Below, piece after piece: positions 1-11,893 of a DNA stretch of 64,000 nucleotides; position 1 is the stretch's first letter; the number at the start of each line of letters is the position of its first letter. The notes beneath the pieces were generated by a model. It was not told the origin of the DNA. It made no database searches and saw only the letters and a list, made by a program, of their open reading frames with translations. Position numbers and translations under genes: made by a program. Origin of the DNA: Bidens hawaiensis (Eukaryota; Streptophyta; Magnoliopsida; Asterales; Asteraceae); NCBI GenBank assembly GCA_021521415.1, contig JAIQDT010004242.1:186001-250000 (forward strand). The letters run 5' to 3'.

Positions 1-35
1 CGTCCGCTTCCAACAAAGTGTTCCTCATCAAATAA

Positions 36-3000
36 TTGGTTAACACCAAGATGAAAGAAGGCATGTCAGTTACCGCTCACATAAACGAGTTTAACTCGAT
101 TATCTCTCGTTTAGCCTCAGTTTCAATAAAGTTTGAAGATGAAGTACAAGCACTCCTCCTTTTATCATCTTTGCCCGACAGTTGGTCAGGCACAGTCACG
201 GCTGTTAGTAGTGCATCCGGCACTATCAAACTCACTTTCGATAGTATTTGTGACTTGATTGTAAATGAAGATATCGGATGGAGAAGCAACGGTGAGACTT
301 CTAATTCTAGTTCTCTATTGCATACAGAAAGTAGAGGAAGAAGAAACGAAAGAGGACATAGTCGAGGTAGATCAAAGTCCAAAAGAAGGAGTCAGTCAAA
401 GTACAGAAAAGATAGAAAAGACATTGAATGTTGGAATTGCAAAGAAAAAGGTCACTTTAGAAGCCAATGTACAAACCCAGCTGCAAAGAAAGAAGTAAAC
501 AATGTATCCTCTGAAGATTCAGGAGATGCACTCATCTGTTCTGCTGAAGATTCAGTTGAATCCTGGATTATGGATTCAGGTGCTTCTTTCCATGCTATCT
601 CATGCCCAGATATGATCAAGAATTTGCGAACAGGTAACTTTGGAAAAGTTCGTTTAGCAGGTGATCAAATACTTGATATTATAGGCATTGGAGATGTAGA
701 CTTGAAGATCTCATTAGGAACTACATGGACATTAAAAGATGTCAGGGTTATTCCTAGTTTGAGAAGAAAGTTGATTTCAGTTGGTAAACTGGATGAAGAA
801 GGGTTTAATGTTCACTTTGGGGGTGAAAAATGGAAAGTGATCAAAGGTAATTTAGTGATTGCCAAAGGAAAGAATAAAGGCACTCTATACATGGCAGAAG
901 TTTCTGCTGAAGGTGTTCACGCAATGACCACCGGTCCGAGTCCATCAAATTTATGGCATAACCGATTCGGACACATGAGCGAGAAGGGATTGAAGATGTT
1001 GGCTCAGAAAGGAAAGTTTCCATACTTGAAGAAAGTGGAAACTGAATTTTGTGAACCTTGTGTTCTTGGAAAACAAAAGAGGGTTACTTTTGTGAAGACA
1101 GGGAGGACACCCATAGCTCAGAAGTTGGAGCTTGTTCACTCGGATGTATATGGACCAACTTCAGTTTCATCTCTAGGAGGCTCGAGATATTATGTTACCT
1201 TCATCGATGATTCAACACGCAAGGTATGGGTATATTTTCTTAAACATAAATCTGGTGTATTTGATGCTTTTAAGATATGGAAATATACTGTTGAAAATGA
1301 AACTAATTTGAAGGTAAAGTGCTTAAAGTCTGACAATGGTGGTGAATACATAAGCAAACAGTTCACTGACTATTGTGCCAATGAAGGGATAAAGATGATC
1401 AGGACAGTTCATGAAACTCCTCAGCATAATGGTGTAGCTGAGAGAATGAACAGAACATTGAATGAAAGGGCTAGAAGCATGAGGTGGGCCGATGCAGTAA
1501 ACACTGCAGTCTACTTGATCAACCGTTTACCAACTGTTCCCTTAGATTTCAAGTTGCCTGGAGAAATGTGGCAAGGAAAGGAGGTAAGTCTCGAACACTT
1601 ACGAGTCTTTGGTGTGCTTATGATTTGTTAGAAAGTGGTGAAAGAGACAAGCTAGACTCAAAGTCCAAGAAGTGCACATTCATTGGTTATGGGTCAGAAG
1701 AAATGGGTTACAGGCTTTGGGATAATGAAGGCAGAAAAGTAATCAGAAGCAAGAATATCGTCTTCAATGAAAACGAATTATACAAAGACAGAAACACCAA
1801 GAAACAAGAAGTTCAGAAAGAAAGTGTTGAGTTTGAAAGTGAAAAAAGAAAAGAAGCTTCAGTCGACATTCCAGAAAATGGGAATGAGTCAAACGATAGT
1901 GGGAGCTTAGGGGATTATTCTAGTAATGATTTTGAGGAAGAAGAAATAGAAGAAGTTGCTCCTCAAACTCCAGAATCCCCAGAAACACCTCAAAATCAAC
2001 CAAGAAGATCGTCTAGAGCCACTAGACCGCCAAACCGGTACTCACCATCAGTCAACTACATTCTTTTGACTGAAAATGGTGAACCTCAGTGTTACTCTGA
2101 AGCTATGGGGTTGAAAGATTCATTGCAGTGGGAGATAGCAATGAAAGATGAAATGAAGTCGCTTGAGAAGAACAAGACCTGGAACTTAACAAAGCTTCCA
2201 GCTTGGAAGAAGGTTCTTCAAAACAAATGGGTTTTCGGGGTCAAAGATGAACATGATGGTACCAAACGGTACAAAGCAAGATTAGTAGTCAAGGGTTTTC
2301 AGCAGAGAGAGGGAATCGATTTAAATGAGATATTCTTTCCAGTAGTAAAGATGACCACTATCAGACTTGTTCTCAATATTGTAGCAGCAGAAGGGTTACA
2401 TCTAGAGCAACTAGATGTCAAGACAGCTTTTCTACACGGTGACCTTTAAGAAGAAATCTACATGACACAACCAGAAGGTTTTCAGGTTAAAGGTAAAGAA
2501 AACTTGGTGTGTAAATTGAAGAAGAGTTTGTATGGTCTGAAGCAAGCACCCAGACAATGGTACTTAAAGTTTGATAACTTCATGGGAAGAGTTGGTTACA
2601 AGAGATGTGACAATGACCATTGTTGTTACATAAAGAAGTTAAAGGGTTCTTATATCATTCTACTACTCTATGTAGATGATATATGGATTGCAGGTTCAGA
2701 CATGACAGAACTCAAGAAGTTAAAGAAGCAAATGTCTGAAGAGTTCGAAATGAAAGACTTAGGAGCTGCAAACCAAATACTAGGGATGAGTATTTTCATC
2801 AACAAAGAAGATGGTTCTTTGACACACTCTCAAGAGAAATACATTGAGAAAGTGTTAGAGAAATTCAGCCTTAAAGATGCCAAGATCAGAAGCACACCCT
2901 TGGGAAGTCACTTTAAGCTTTCCAAAGATCAGTCACCCAAATCAGAAAAAGACAAAGCAGAAATGGCTAAAGTTCTGTATCCATCTGCAGTTGGTAGCCT

Positions 3001-3606
3001 CATGTATGCAATGGTATGCACGAGACCAGATATTGCTCATGAAGTGGGAGTTGTTAGTCGGTTTATGTCTAATCCAGGTAGAGAACATTGGGAAGCAGTT
3101 AAGTGGTTGCTAAGATATTTGAAGGGGACTTCAAAAGTGGCATTGCATTTTAAGGGGAAAGATGTTATTCTGAAAGGCTTTGCAGATGTAGACCTTGGTG
3201 GTTGCAAAGAATCATTCAAAAGCACTACCGTGTATGTCTTTACAGTGGGAGGCACCGCGGTAAGTTGGATGTCCAAACTACATAAAAGTGTTGCCCTTTC
3301 AACCACAGAAGCAGAGTATATGGTAGTTACTTAAGCAAGCAAAGAGCTTATATGGTTGAAGAATTTTCTCAACGAACTTGGTAAAGAACATAATGATTGT
3401 GCACTATTCTGTGATAATCAAAGTGCAATTCATCTTGCAAAGAATCTTGTCTTTCATTCGAAGACGAAACACATACAGCTGAGAATCACTTCATCAGAGA
3501 CAAAGTTAGTGATGGTACTCTGAAGTTGAAGAAGATCAAAGGAACTGAAAATCCAGCTGATATGTTGACTAAGGTTGTCACCTTAGAGAAGTTGAAGCTT
3601 GCATAG
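36..3606 (+). pseudogene. Copia gag-pol polyprotein, frameshifted and with stops
   Basis: The first open stretch (36-1631) carries a CCHC zinc knuckle (CWNCKEKGHFRSQC, about residues 131-144), a protease motif (DSGASFH), a GAG-pre-integrase segment (LWHNRFGHMSEKGL) and an integrase core with HSD, DDS and DNGGEY. Near 1610 the frame shifts, consistent with one lost base, and reading resumes in the 1484-2449 frame (KKCTFIGYG, then RT). A TAA at 2447-2449 interrupts RT just after FLHGDL. RT continues in 2462-3334 with the catalytic LLLYVDDI motif and LYGLKQAPRQWY. A second TAA at 3332-3334 cuts RNase H within the EAEYM region. Both stops fall where the family usually has glutamate, so each could be a single G-to-T change (inference). 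A further frame slip near 3470 precedes the C-terminal GTENPADMLTK. Confidence 0.93.
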
Positions 3607-3742
3607 CTTCAACTGGCCTTCAGGATAATTGAAGAGAAGGTCAGGTAACTAGGAATGTACTAAGATCAAAAGTTTCTTACAGAAATACAGATGCACAGTT
3701 GAAGCGCATGTGAAGATTGTTCCGTGGCTTCAAGTGGGAGAT

Positions 3743-4059
3743 TGTTATGTGTGAAGCCACTTTGAGGTTTGTCAAAAATTGTGGCAGAAAGTCAGCAGCA
3801 TAGAACAAACACGTTTATGACTCTTCTAAATTCAAGCCTCGTTCCATGGTTTACGGCATGTTCCATGGTTCTTGTTTTTTTCTCAATCTTTATATAAGAC
3901 ATCTTTGTATTTGTAAATCTTGCACCATCCTGAAATTAATAAAACTTCCTAGTTACCTAGAGTGGACGTAGGTCAGAGCCGGACCGAACCACTATAAATC
4001 TCAGTGTTCTTGTGGTTGTGTTGATTGTGTTCGTGTGTGTGACCCGTCTGATCCTAACA
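3743..4059 (+). repeat. 3' LTR of the copia element
   Basis: This 317 bp LTR starts TGTTATGTGTG and ends GATCCTAACA, giving the short inverted ends TGTTA/TAACA. A TATA-like box (TATATAAG) lies near 3891 and an AATAAA-like signal near 3937, so promoter and polyadenylation elements are still recognisable. The polypurine tract immediately before it fixes the left edge. Confidence 0.88.
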
Positions 4060-5012
4060 GAAAGATGCTTTACAGGTTTATGTTTTGATAGTTGGCATGT
4101 AAAGGATGATACTGATAAACTTTATATATATGTGGCATGCTGCCAAGGAACAAAGAGGTTTTCCTTTCCAAAAACGAATTCAGATACGCGCTTCGGTCTG
4201 TATTCCACATCCAGCTATCCAAGTGGCCGAATCATCTGAACCAGAAAGAACTATGAATCCATGTGGACTCAAATAACCATTTTAGCCCAAAAGTTTAACT
4301 TTAGCTTTTTAGTCAATTAGTTTCATATTTGTCTCAATTAAAACTGTTATCTATTTTGAAAAATGCCTAATATACCCCTGATATTAGAAATATAGACCAA
4401 AAAGAAAAACAATCTCAAAACGTATAATCATATATATGGACTGGTGAATGTGAGTATATATGATCCATTACTAGCTAGCACTGTTTGGAACTATTTCTCG
4501 CCTTGTTTGGAATTAGTTGCAGTAACTTTAACAGCAACTGCTTCAACCGTCGTCATATGAGCTTTACATACTTGACCAAAAGTCCACTAGCCTATCAAAG
4601 AGGTTAGCTTTCTCTGTTTAATCCAGAAAATAAAAACAAAAGATAATGATAGAAAGAAAACAATAATGAAATTACTTCACATAAGTTCATGATTCATTAC
4701 CCATTGATGAACCAGACATGATGGTACAAGAATCAGCACCACTTGCATTAGACCTAATAATAAAATTGCGTACTTCACATGTTTACGTGTATTTGTGCTT
4801 GTACATGTCTTACTTAATAAGTTAATTTAATCACAGATCTTTCATTATGAAGAACTCAACTGTACATTGAAACACATGTGTGAGGTATTAGTTTATTTCT
4901 GTTTTTCTCTTCAAAACAAACAATGGTCTTCAAAATGTTTTATAGAAAGCGGTGATTCAGTTCCATGTATATGCTAATTAGAATTACGTGTTTTGAGTGG
5001 TTGCTTAATTCA
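4060..5012. other. Intergenic, no gene recognised
   Basis: AT-rich sequence between the copia LTR and the decayed E2 gene. I see no long reading frame, no terminal inverted repeat pair and no RNA gene here. Confidence 0.5.
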
Positions 5013-6612
5013 ATCACAGAGACGCATATTTGAAGTAGCTGATGATTGGAATGATGATCAAGACCTCAATGATGCAGTTGACAAAACGTGTAAGGTATAA
5101 GTTTCTTTCTCACCTTACTTTACGTATCAAGTCCTTTTAACAATGGTCTTGTGTTTCTCATAGTCTACCAAGGAATACATCTACCCTTCTGAATCGTGCA
5201 CGAGCCGTTATGATTATGCACCTATGAGGCCTTACTTTGTGAAGATTTTCCATCTCTGTAATATTCAAGGCAATTGGTTGAGCTGTTCTCGGTTTCTCGC
5301 ATTTTGCAAACAGTATAGATCAAAGTTTGACGAGTTTATGAAGTGGAATTCAAGATCTGGTATTTACCCTATAGAAGATGTGTTACCCCCGGACGACTGT
5401 GGTGCTAAAACTAGCCCATATGTTCTTGAAAGCTATAAAACTTCAAGAGGTTTGATAAGATCGTGGACTTTTCTGATCATCTTTTTTCTGCTTCACCTCC
5501 ACCTATGTCTCTGGATACGCATGAGGCAAGTGTTTTCATTTGATTGTTATGTTTACTAATAATAACAATAATAGTGATTTTAATAATATGTTTTTTGTTG
5601 ATCACTCTGATACGCATATTCATCAGAGTACAGAATATATTATTGAAACGACGAAACAAGAGTGGAAGATACTTCAAGAAGGCTTGCCTGGTATGTATTC
5701 ATGGGTGCGTGCGTGCGTGCTTCTGTCAACTCATTAGGAATAGTAATTTATGACGTCTTTAAACGATTTCTTTTATTTTAATAGACACAATAATATTTGT
5801 GAGGGCTTATGAATCGAGGGCGGAACTTTTAAGTGCTGTAATCATTGGACCAAAGGGGACTCCTTATCATGATGGTCTCTTCTTCTTTGATGTGTTAATT
5901 CCTCTCGAGTTTTCTTACGACCCGCCTGTATGTTCCCCTTTTTGTTCTTGGTCATTCTATACATGGTGGATGTGTTATTATTATTTTGTTTATTATTAAT
6001 TTATTTTCTTTCAGGTTGTGCGCATTCGCTTTGGTGGTTTGGTATCAATCCGCATATGTTGGCATGAGGTGAATTTCGTTTGGAACGTTACAGATCATGG
6101 GACGAGTTGCATACCTTAATCTGGGAGCCTGCCGATACAATGCTCCTCTTTATGGGAAAAATACAGGCTTTTGTTTTGAACGCCGAACCTTTGTTCATTC
6201 AACCTGGATTCATAGACTCTGGACCCTCGGTCGTCACATAATACTTTTATTTACTGTACACTGAGAACATCCTGATAAAACCGCTCAAATTAATGATGTA
6301 TATCATGAATAATCCACCCAGGGTAAGGTTTATTTTGTGTGTTTTTGATACTAGTATTATGTATGTTTGGTTCGTTAACTATTGAGATGTTGCAGAACTG
6401 TGAGGCTTTTGTAGTTGGGCATTTTCGCAACCGTGTGCTTGATACTAGAGGCGTGTGGAGCTTATATAAATGGTTGTCAGGTCGGTGATGTGGGTGATTG
6501 CTGCTCTATAGAGTTCCGGAATGATGTTGCTTCATGCATGGTGCAACTTGTAAATGCTTTTAACAAAATCGGAGCAACTGAAGCTCAAAAATTCAGTGTA
6601 CCAACCCCTGTG
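5013..6612 (+). pseudogene. Decayed E2 ubiquitin-conjugating enzyme, UBC24/25/26 (PHO2-like) type
   Basis: Split coding pieces match the large plant E2 family in order: NFKRFDKIVDFSDHLF (about 5443-5490), QEWKILQEGLP (5658-5691), then across a good GT-AG intron TIIFVRAYESR and GPKGTPYHDGLFFFDVLIP (5784-5930), WEPADTMLLFMGKIQAFVLN (6121-6183), YTENILIKPLKLMMYIMNNPP (6259-6324 in part), and NCEAFVVGHFRNR followed by QVGDVGDCCS and a helical tail (6396-6612). In the family the E2 fold transfers ubiquitin from its active cysteine to substrates. Here the segment that should hold the VCLSLL active-site cysteine (6016-6120) is unrecognisable. Frames break before 5443, near 6238 (stop) and near 6430. 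Introns keep consensus ends, so it arose as a spliced gene copy, not a retrocopy. I judge it non-functional. Confidence 0.8.
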
Positions 6613-8155
6613 AGTCTTCGCTGCCAGCTTAAAGTATCACTTATATATGTTGAAATGAGAATTAAAATCTTTTGAGTTGATCCAAAAAAATAAAAATTAA
6701 TTAGGTTTATATTTGGTAATATATACTTCCTATGCAGTCAAATTTTGGATCTTCCATGTATTTGTGCTAAGTGTGTTTTGTGTGGTTAACAGGTCTTGTC
6801 GGGTGATGTTAACAAATTTGATAAGGTGTTTGATGATATAATTATGTATATTTTTATGACTGATTACTAATTTTTATTAATTTCTGGGGAAGATCTCTGG
6901 TTCTGGAAAGAAATTATCGCAGTTTTTGGCCTTTCCGCTTTTCCCAGGTAAGTCTTGTAAAAAGCTTTCGATTTTGTTTACTTGAGTTGTTCATGGTTCT
7001 TGGTTGGATCCAAAATAAAATTTCTATTTGGTGCGATATTGCATTGTTGGTTGGTTTGATTTTGTATATGCTCATGTTAGCTATCTACTTGGTTACGTTT
7101 TTCTTGATGGGATCGGTATGTTTTTAGGATTATTTGGTTTATCTTATCTGCAGGTCCTTAACAAACGCATTGATACCACTGGGCTGTCATTGATCCATCG
7201 TGTTCGTTTTAATTTGATCGAGCAACACAAAGAATACCAAGTTTGTGACCCAAGTCACCCAACTCCTGGACACGACTCTTACTACGATCAAAACCACACT
7301 TGTAGTTTACAATTAGCATAGACCATCTATTTTTACTAGAAAAACTATACTAATCATACTCAAATACTTCTCTCAATTATAATATATCTATACTAGAAAA
7401 ACTCGGTTACTTGTTTTTTGTCTTGTGTATTCGGGCTTCTTGCTTCTTGGTAGTTGTCCCTTTTCTTTGCTTTAATATTATTGGTCTTTCAAAAAACATG
7501 TAATTTAAACTAGATAACTCTAAACATTAAAATACCGATTAGCTAAATAATACTTACATTTAACCTCTTTAACTTTCTCTCTTAAACTTTCTTTTAACTC
7601 GTTTCAAGATTATTAATCAAAACGCCGGCCATCCTGATTCCTCTCATTGCAATAACATGGGAACTCTTTTAAGAATATTAATCACTTTGTTTAAAAAGAA
7701 AATTTAATTGTCTGAAAACAAAATTATCAATCTATCCTAAAGAAAAAGACCCCTCTTTGTTGGTCTTTCTTTAAGTGTCTGCTTCTGGATTGCTTCTAGA
7801 TGGTGTAAAGTCTACGAAAAAATAAAAAACAAAAAGGAAACGTGTAAAGAAAAGATTCCGGTTCCTTTGATTAAGTAAGCGGTTCAACAACTAACCCAAT
7901 GTGTTTTAGATGATGGACCCATAAAGAGTTGTTGGGACAGTTTCAACTAAATCAAAGAACAAGGCATAGTCCTTGTTATTGAAACATGTGTATCCAATCA
8001 TACAATCAAAACACAATTGATTATGTTCATAGATTTAGTAATCATCTATTTATGATCTTGTAGAAGGTTACAACATACATACATGCATAATCATACAGTC
8101 AAACATTTCATAACAAAAATAAAAAAAACCTTTAAATTCGGCCACCCTTGTTTCA
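6613..8155. other. Downstream of the E2 pseudogene; possible weak exon remnants
   Basis: Short open pieces at 6793-6840, 6895-6950 and 7155-7320 are bounded by intron-like AG and GT signals, but I do not recognise their products and they may be chance. From 7321 to 8155 the sequence is AT-rich with no reading frame worth reporting; it would include the 3' flank of the minus-strand gene that ends at 8156. Confidence 0.35.
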
Positions 8156-8455
8156 CTAGTTCTTTGATTTAGAAAACCGATATGTGTTTGGGGTTAAAAC
8201 TGAATAATTTCTCTTGTAACTTTTTGATTGCGGCAAACAACCAATTCCTGATCTTTGTTCCTGAAACTCGCCTACAGAAGAATGAAACTCCGATATGGTT
8301 CGTCGATGAGAAGACTCTTCCATCTTAGCATGATCAGCTCCTACGAGAACATGGTAGCTAGGGGTGGAACCAGCAGAGACCGAGACCGACCGGTAGTTGT
8401 TGTGTGGCCTTGGTTTCTTTATGGCATGCATTAGAAATGGGATCAACCCTTCCAT
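8156..8455 (-). CDS. Small conserved-looking plant protein, 99 aa, function unknown
   Basis: A single intact reading frame begins MEGLIPFLMHAIKKPRPHNN and ends in a basic, serine-rich tail (SKSYKRNYSV...RFSKSKN). The N-terminus MEGLIPF...AIKK resembles a family of small uncharacterised plant proteins that start the same way; I recall the pattern but cannot name a gene. There is no membrane segment, no cysteine pair and no catalytic motif. The middle has an SSHRRTISEF stretch that looks like a basophilic phosphorylation site (inference). Support for a real gene is the clean frame, the plausible start, and a TATA box about 105 bp upstream on the same strand. It stands alone in otherwise gene-poor DNA. 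Confidence 0.7.
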   Translation of the reverse strand: MEGLIPFLMHAIKKPRPHNNYRSVSVSAGSTPSYHVLVGADHAKMEESSHRRTISEFHSSVGEFQEQRSGIGCLPQSKSYKRNYSVLTPNTYRFSKSKN

Positions 8456-8558
8456 TATTCAAGAATGGTAAATGGTTTGTTTATGGCAAAGATCTGATCT
8501 TTAATGATGCTTGTTTGTGTTCATTTGATGAATAAATGGGAAAGTGTGACATTTGAGT

Positions 8559-8572
8559 TATATATATATGAG
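8559..8572 (-). promoter_or_regulatory. TATA box of the small gene at 8156-8455
   Basis: On the minus strand the sequence reads CATATATATATAAC about 105 bp before the ATG at 8455, a normal distance for a plant TATA box with a short 5' leader. Confidence 0.5.
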
Positions 8573-10740
8573 GATTGTGGGACATAGTTTGAAATAGAGG
8601 TACCAAAACGAGTGCTTGAGGTTACTTGGAGGGTATTGACTCTTTTGCCCTTAATGAGAGAGCAAATTTACAATATGCATACAAGACAAGTTTAGAATAT
8701 GTTTAGTCATGTTTGGAAAGCAAGACAAAGTTTAGTCAAGATACAATATCATAAAAGCACAATAACAATAATACTAAAAATAATAAATCATTTGTGAAAT
8801 CTTAACATTGGTTGGGTGCAATGCATTAATAAACATGTTGAATATGGAAGGCAAATGTAGATAGGATGGGTAGCCAGGTAGGGTAGAGGTTGTAATGAGA
8901 ACTGAGAAGTATAAAAATTGCATGGGGGTATTGTGGTAATTTGGTAATAATAAATCCAAGGATGAAAAGAAGCCAAACATGACGGTGTTTAAACATGATC
9001 ATGATACCACTAGCAAAGTGGTATTGGGGAAAGCTAGCAGGGTTATCAAGATATACACCTTAAATTCAAGAGCTGAAAGCGCAACAGCAATCCAAGGTCG
9101 CATTAGTCAAAAATGCAATCCAGCTGGTGTATAATACGTTTATACTAGAAGATGGTCACCATTGTGTTAGAAAGTTAGTAACTGTTCTTTCTTAGAAAAG
9201 TATTTTTTTTATTATTATAATGTTACTTAAGTGGTTTTATTATTATATAATTATGAACCAACTGAACAACTAGGTATACAACTTGTTCGGAGGAAATATT
9301 GAAAATTAACAAATTGATTTTGACTGTTCGTCGATCTGTTTGAATAAAAAACATACAAAATGAAAAACCAAAGTATATAGATTAAGTGTCATCAAGCCAT
9401 AATAATAAGTACATAGTCACCTACTCCAACAACAGGATAGAGGCGGCTTTACGCGCATATAATATAACAAGTACGTTCACAGAACCAACGGGAAATATTA
9501 TTAGTTTACAAAGTTGATAGGTATATTATCACCAAATTCATTGACCTTTCTTTAATTACAATATTAAATTTGTTCTGGAAAGATATTTTATGTTTATTTT
9601 TTTTATAATAAATACTGGGTAGGGTAAGCTAATAAAACTTCTCACGTTTTTCATTTATTTCTTTGAATCGGTCAATTGAAATATTATTATGGCACCTTAA
9701 CTGCTGTATGCCTGCCTGCATACTACTTCAAACTGCAGCCTTATTTCCAAGCATATGCATTGTTTCAAAATCCACCAAAGTGGTCCAAGCTATAGCGCGC
9801 TAGCCAGACAGGCCCAGCAACCCTCGTTTTTATTTGTCAGTAGTGTAAAATTATGTGTTTTCTCAAAAACTCTGAGCTTGGCAGCCTTGGTTTATGAAAG
9901 CTTTTATGCATTTTGAGTCCAGTCACCCCGACGTTTTCGTCCAGGCTTCGCCAGTGCCCATACTTGATACAAAAAAAAACTTGCACTCGCTCAACTCAAA
10001 TATATTGAAATGATATATGGTGGGGGTAAATTTGAACCAAAATTAAATATTCATTTGATCATGAATAACACTAAATTGATTTGAGAAAATAATCTAACGT
10101 AAAGAGAGAACGTGATATGAAAATGAAATGTAGTTCTCTAAAACTCAATACAATGCAACAACCCTAGCTAGCTTGTTTATAGTAGTTAAATTATTATCAA
10201 CCAACTAACTCACCAACTAGTGTAACTACCTCCAACAAACACCACAAAGGTGAGTGTAGGTGATAAACACCATTTGAGTTGAAAGCAAATATGTTGCTGA
10301 ATGTTGTCGACTATTATTCTTCAATATGCTGGTGAACTTAGTGTTATATATCAAGCCATTTTAGTTTATTGAGATTTACTTTATACCAAAGTGGAATCAT
10401 AATTAATAAACATCAATACACAAGTTAAAATGCATGGAGTGTACGTTCGTTCAAGTATATTATGATTTTTGACACCAATGAACCTAGTCGTTCAAGGGGG
10501 CATCGCCCTTGGAATATGATCATATCAAAAGAAAATACAAGGCATGATGTTTCAAGAGAACTAATGAGTACATATATAGTACAAATGTATAACCTTGTTT
10601 TCTGAAGACTTATGATCATATAAAAGAAGGATCCGAACTTGCATGGCGGTAAATCCTGGTTAGTAATCCTAGCTCAAAAATGATTCTTATCAATAACCTA
10701 GAGTTAATAAAATTGCTTAGAATAGTGATATATTAAGATA
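8573..10740. other. Intergenic, no gene recognised
   Basis: AT-rich sequence with scattered short frames only (for example 8774-8980 and 10425-10619 on the minus strand) that have low-complexity composition and no recognisable motif. No paired terminal repeats were found by eye. Confidence 0.45.
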
Positions 10741-10769
10741 CTAGTTTTTATCCCCCATATTACGGGGAC
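10741..10769 (-). mobile_element. Helitron 3' terminus (hairpin plus CTAG)
   Basis: On the minus strand a CCCC...GGGG hairpin (stem 10753-10756 with 10764-10767) is followed by ATAAAAA and CTAG, then a host T. Helitrons end in CTRR after a hairpin about 10 bases upstream and insert between A and T, so this is a good 3' end. The matching 5' end (TC) was not identified. Confidence 0.6.
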
Positions 10770-11893
10770 TGTTTTACATTACTCGTTTTTAATATTTATA
10801 TATTTTTTTGGGTTTAATTTTATTTATTGTAATGAAATTTATAATATACTTAAAGTTTGATGATAAAAAGGTTTCACAAATAACTAAGATGTTATAATCC
10901 GGTTTAAAAGTTATCTGGGTTTGGTAAGACCCAAAACCCGCTTATTTTTTGTACTATAAAATTGTTTCTTAATTATAAATAATATTTAAAAAAATCATAT
11001 AATAATTTTTAGTATATCCTATTTTATAGGATTTTCACATCAATAATTTGATGAGAATAATTTTTAATTTAATGAGATGTTATAACACGTTTAAGGAATA
11101 TTTGGGTTTGGTAAGACCCATACCCTTGAATTCGGGTCAAATGCATGAGAAGCCTCCATTTAAAAATCAAACAAATCTGAAAACTCCAAAAAAGGGGGGA
11201 GCGACCACATCGTGACACGTAGGATTTTTATGTTTGCATTTATATATACTAGCTTTTGAACCCATGTAATACACATGAATTTTCAACTGATAAGAACTTC
11301 TAAAATTTGTTATTTGAAACAAAGATACAAAATTAAAGGAAAAAAGAAATTAAAACATATTACAAACAATAACCAGTTTAGAGTATTAAATTTACAAATT
11401 TGAGAAAATCTCTTTATATACAACATTTGTAGTTTTATCATATGTATTCCCTTCATCATCCAATATCAATAGTTTAAGACCATGTCTGCTGATTACTTTG
11501 GATAAAGCAGCATATAATTGCCCGTGGGAAAAAACAGGAGATCGGAAAAACAAACCAACCCTGGGAAAGAGATTGCCCTTGGCTCTTGTTAATCGTCATA
11601 GCAAAGCATACTGAAAGCGAAAACTGTCTTCTGTTAAATTTGAATGGAAACTTTTTATTAGTCGGAGTCAAAGTAACTCTGTGTATAGCATGACGTTTGC
11701 CAATTTCACTACTTGATACGGCCTCTACCTCGATAACCTGATTACCAAGAGATTTGACTATTAACCTTGTTCCGTTACACAAACCATTCTTCTGATCAAT
11801 ATTTCTTAGCAACATAACTGGGACACCAACTTTTAGTATCAATTGGTGATTAGGACAACCAGGAAACTTTAAACCATTGAGAACATCAAGTGA

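Larger units (their letters stand above)
1..4059 (+). mobile_element. Ty1/copia LTR retrotransposon, 5' end outside the window
   Basis: Coding order is gag zinc knuckle, protease, integrase, reverse transcriptase, RNase H, which is the copia order (integrase before RT). A polypurine stretch (AAGTGGGAGA) sits just before a complete 3' LTR that starts TGTTA and ends TAACA. The window opens inside gag, so the 5' LTR, primer binding site and left target duplication cannot be seen. The five bases after the LTR are GAAAG, the expected right target copy. The coding part has a frameshift and two in-frame stops, so this copy cannot make its own full polyprotein. Confidence 0.93.

Noticed and set aside
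8774..8980. Two overlapping minus-strand frames of 62-68 codons
   Set aside because: Low-complexity hydrophobic translation, no motif, no promoter.
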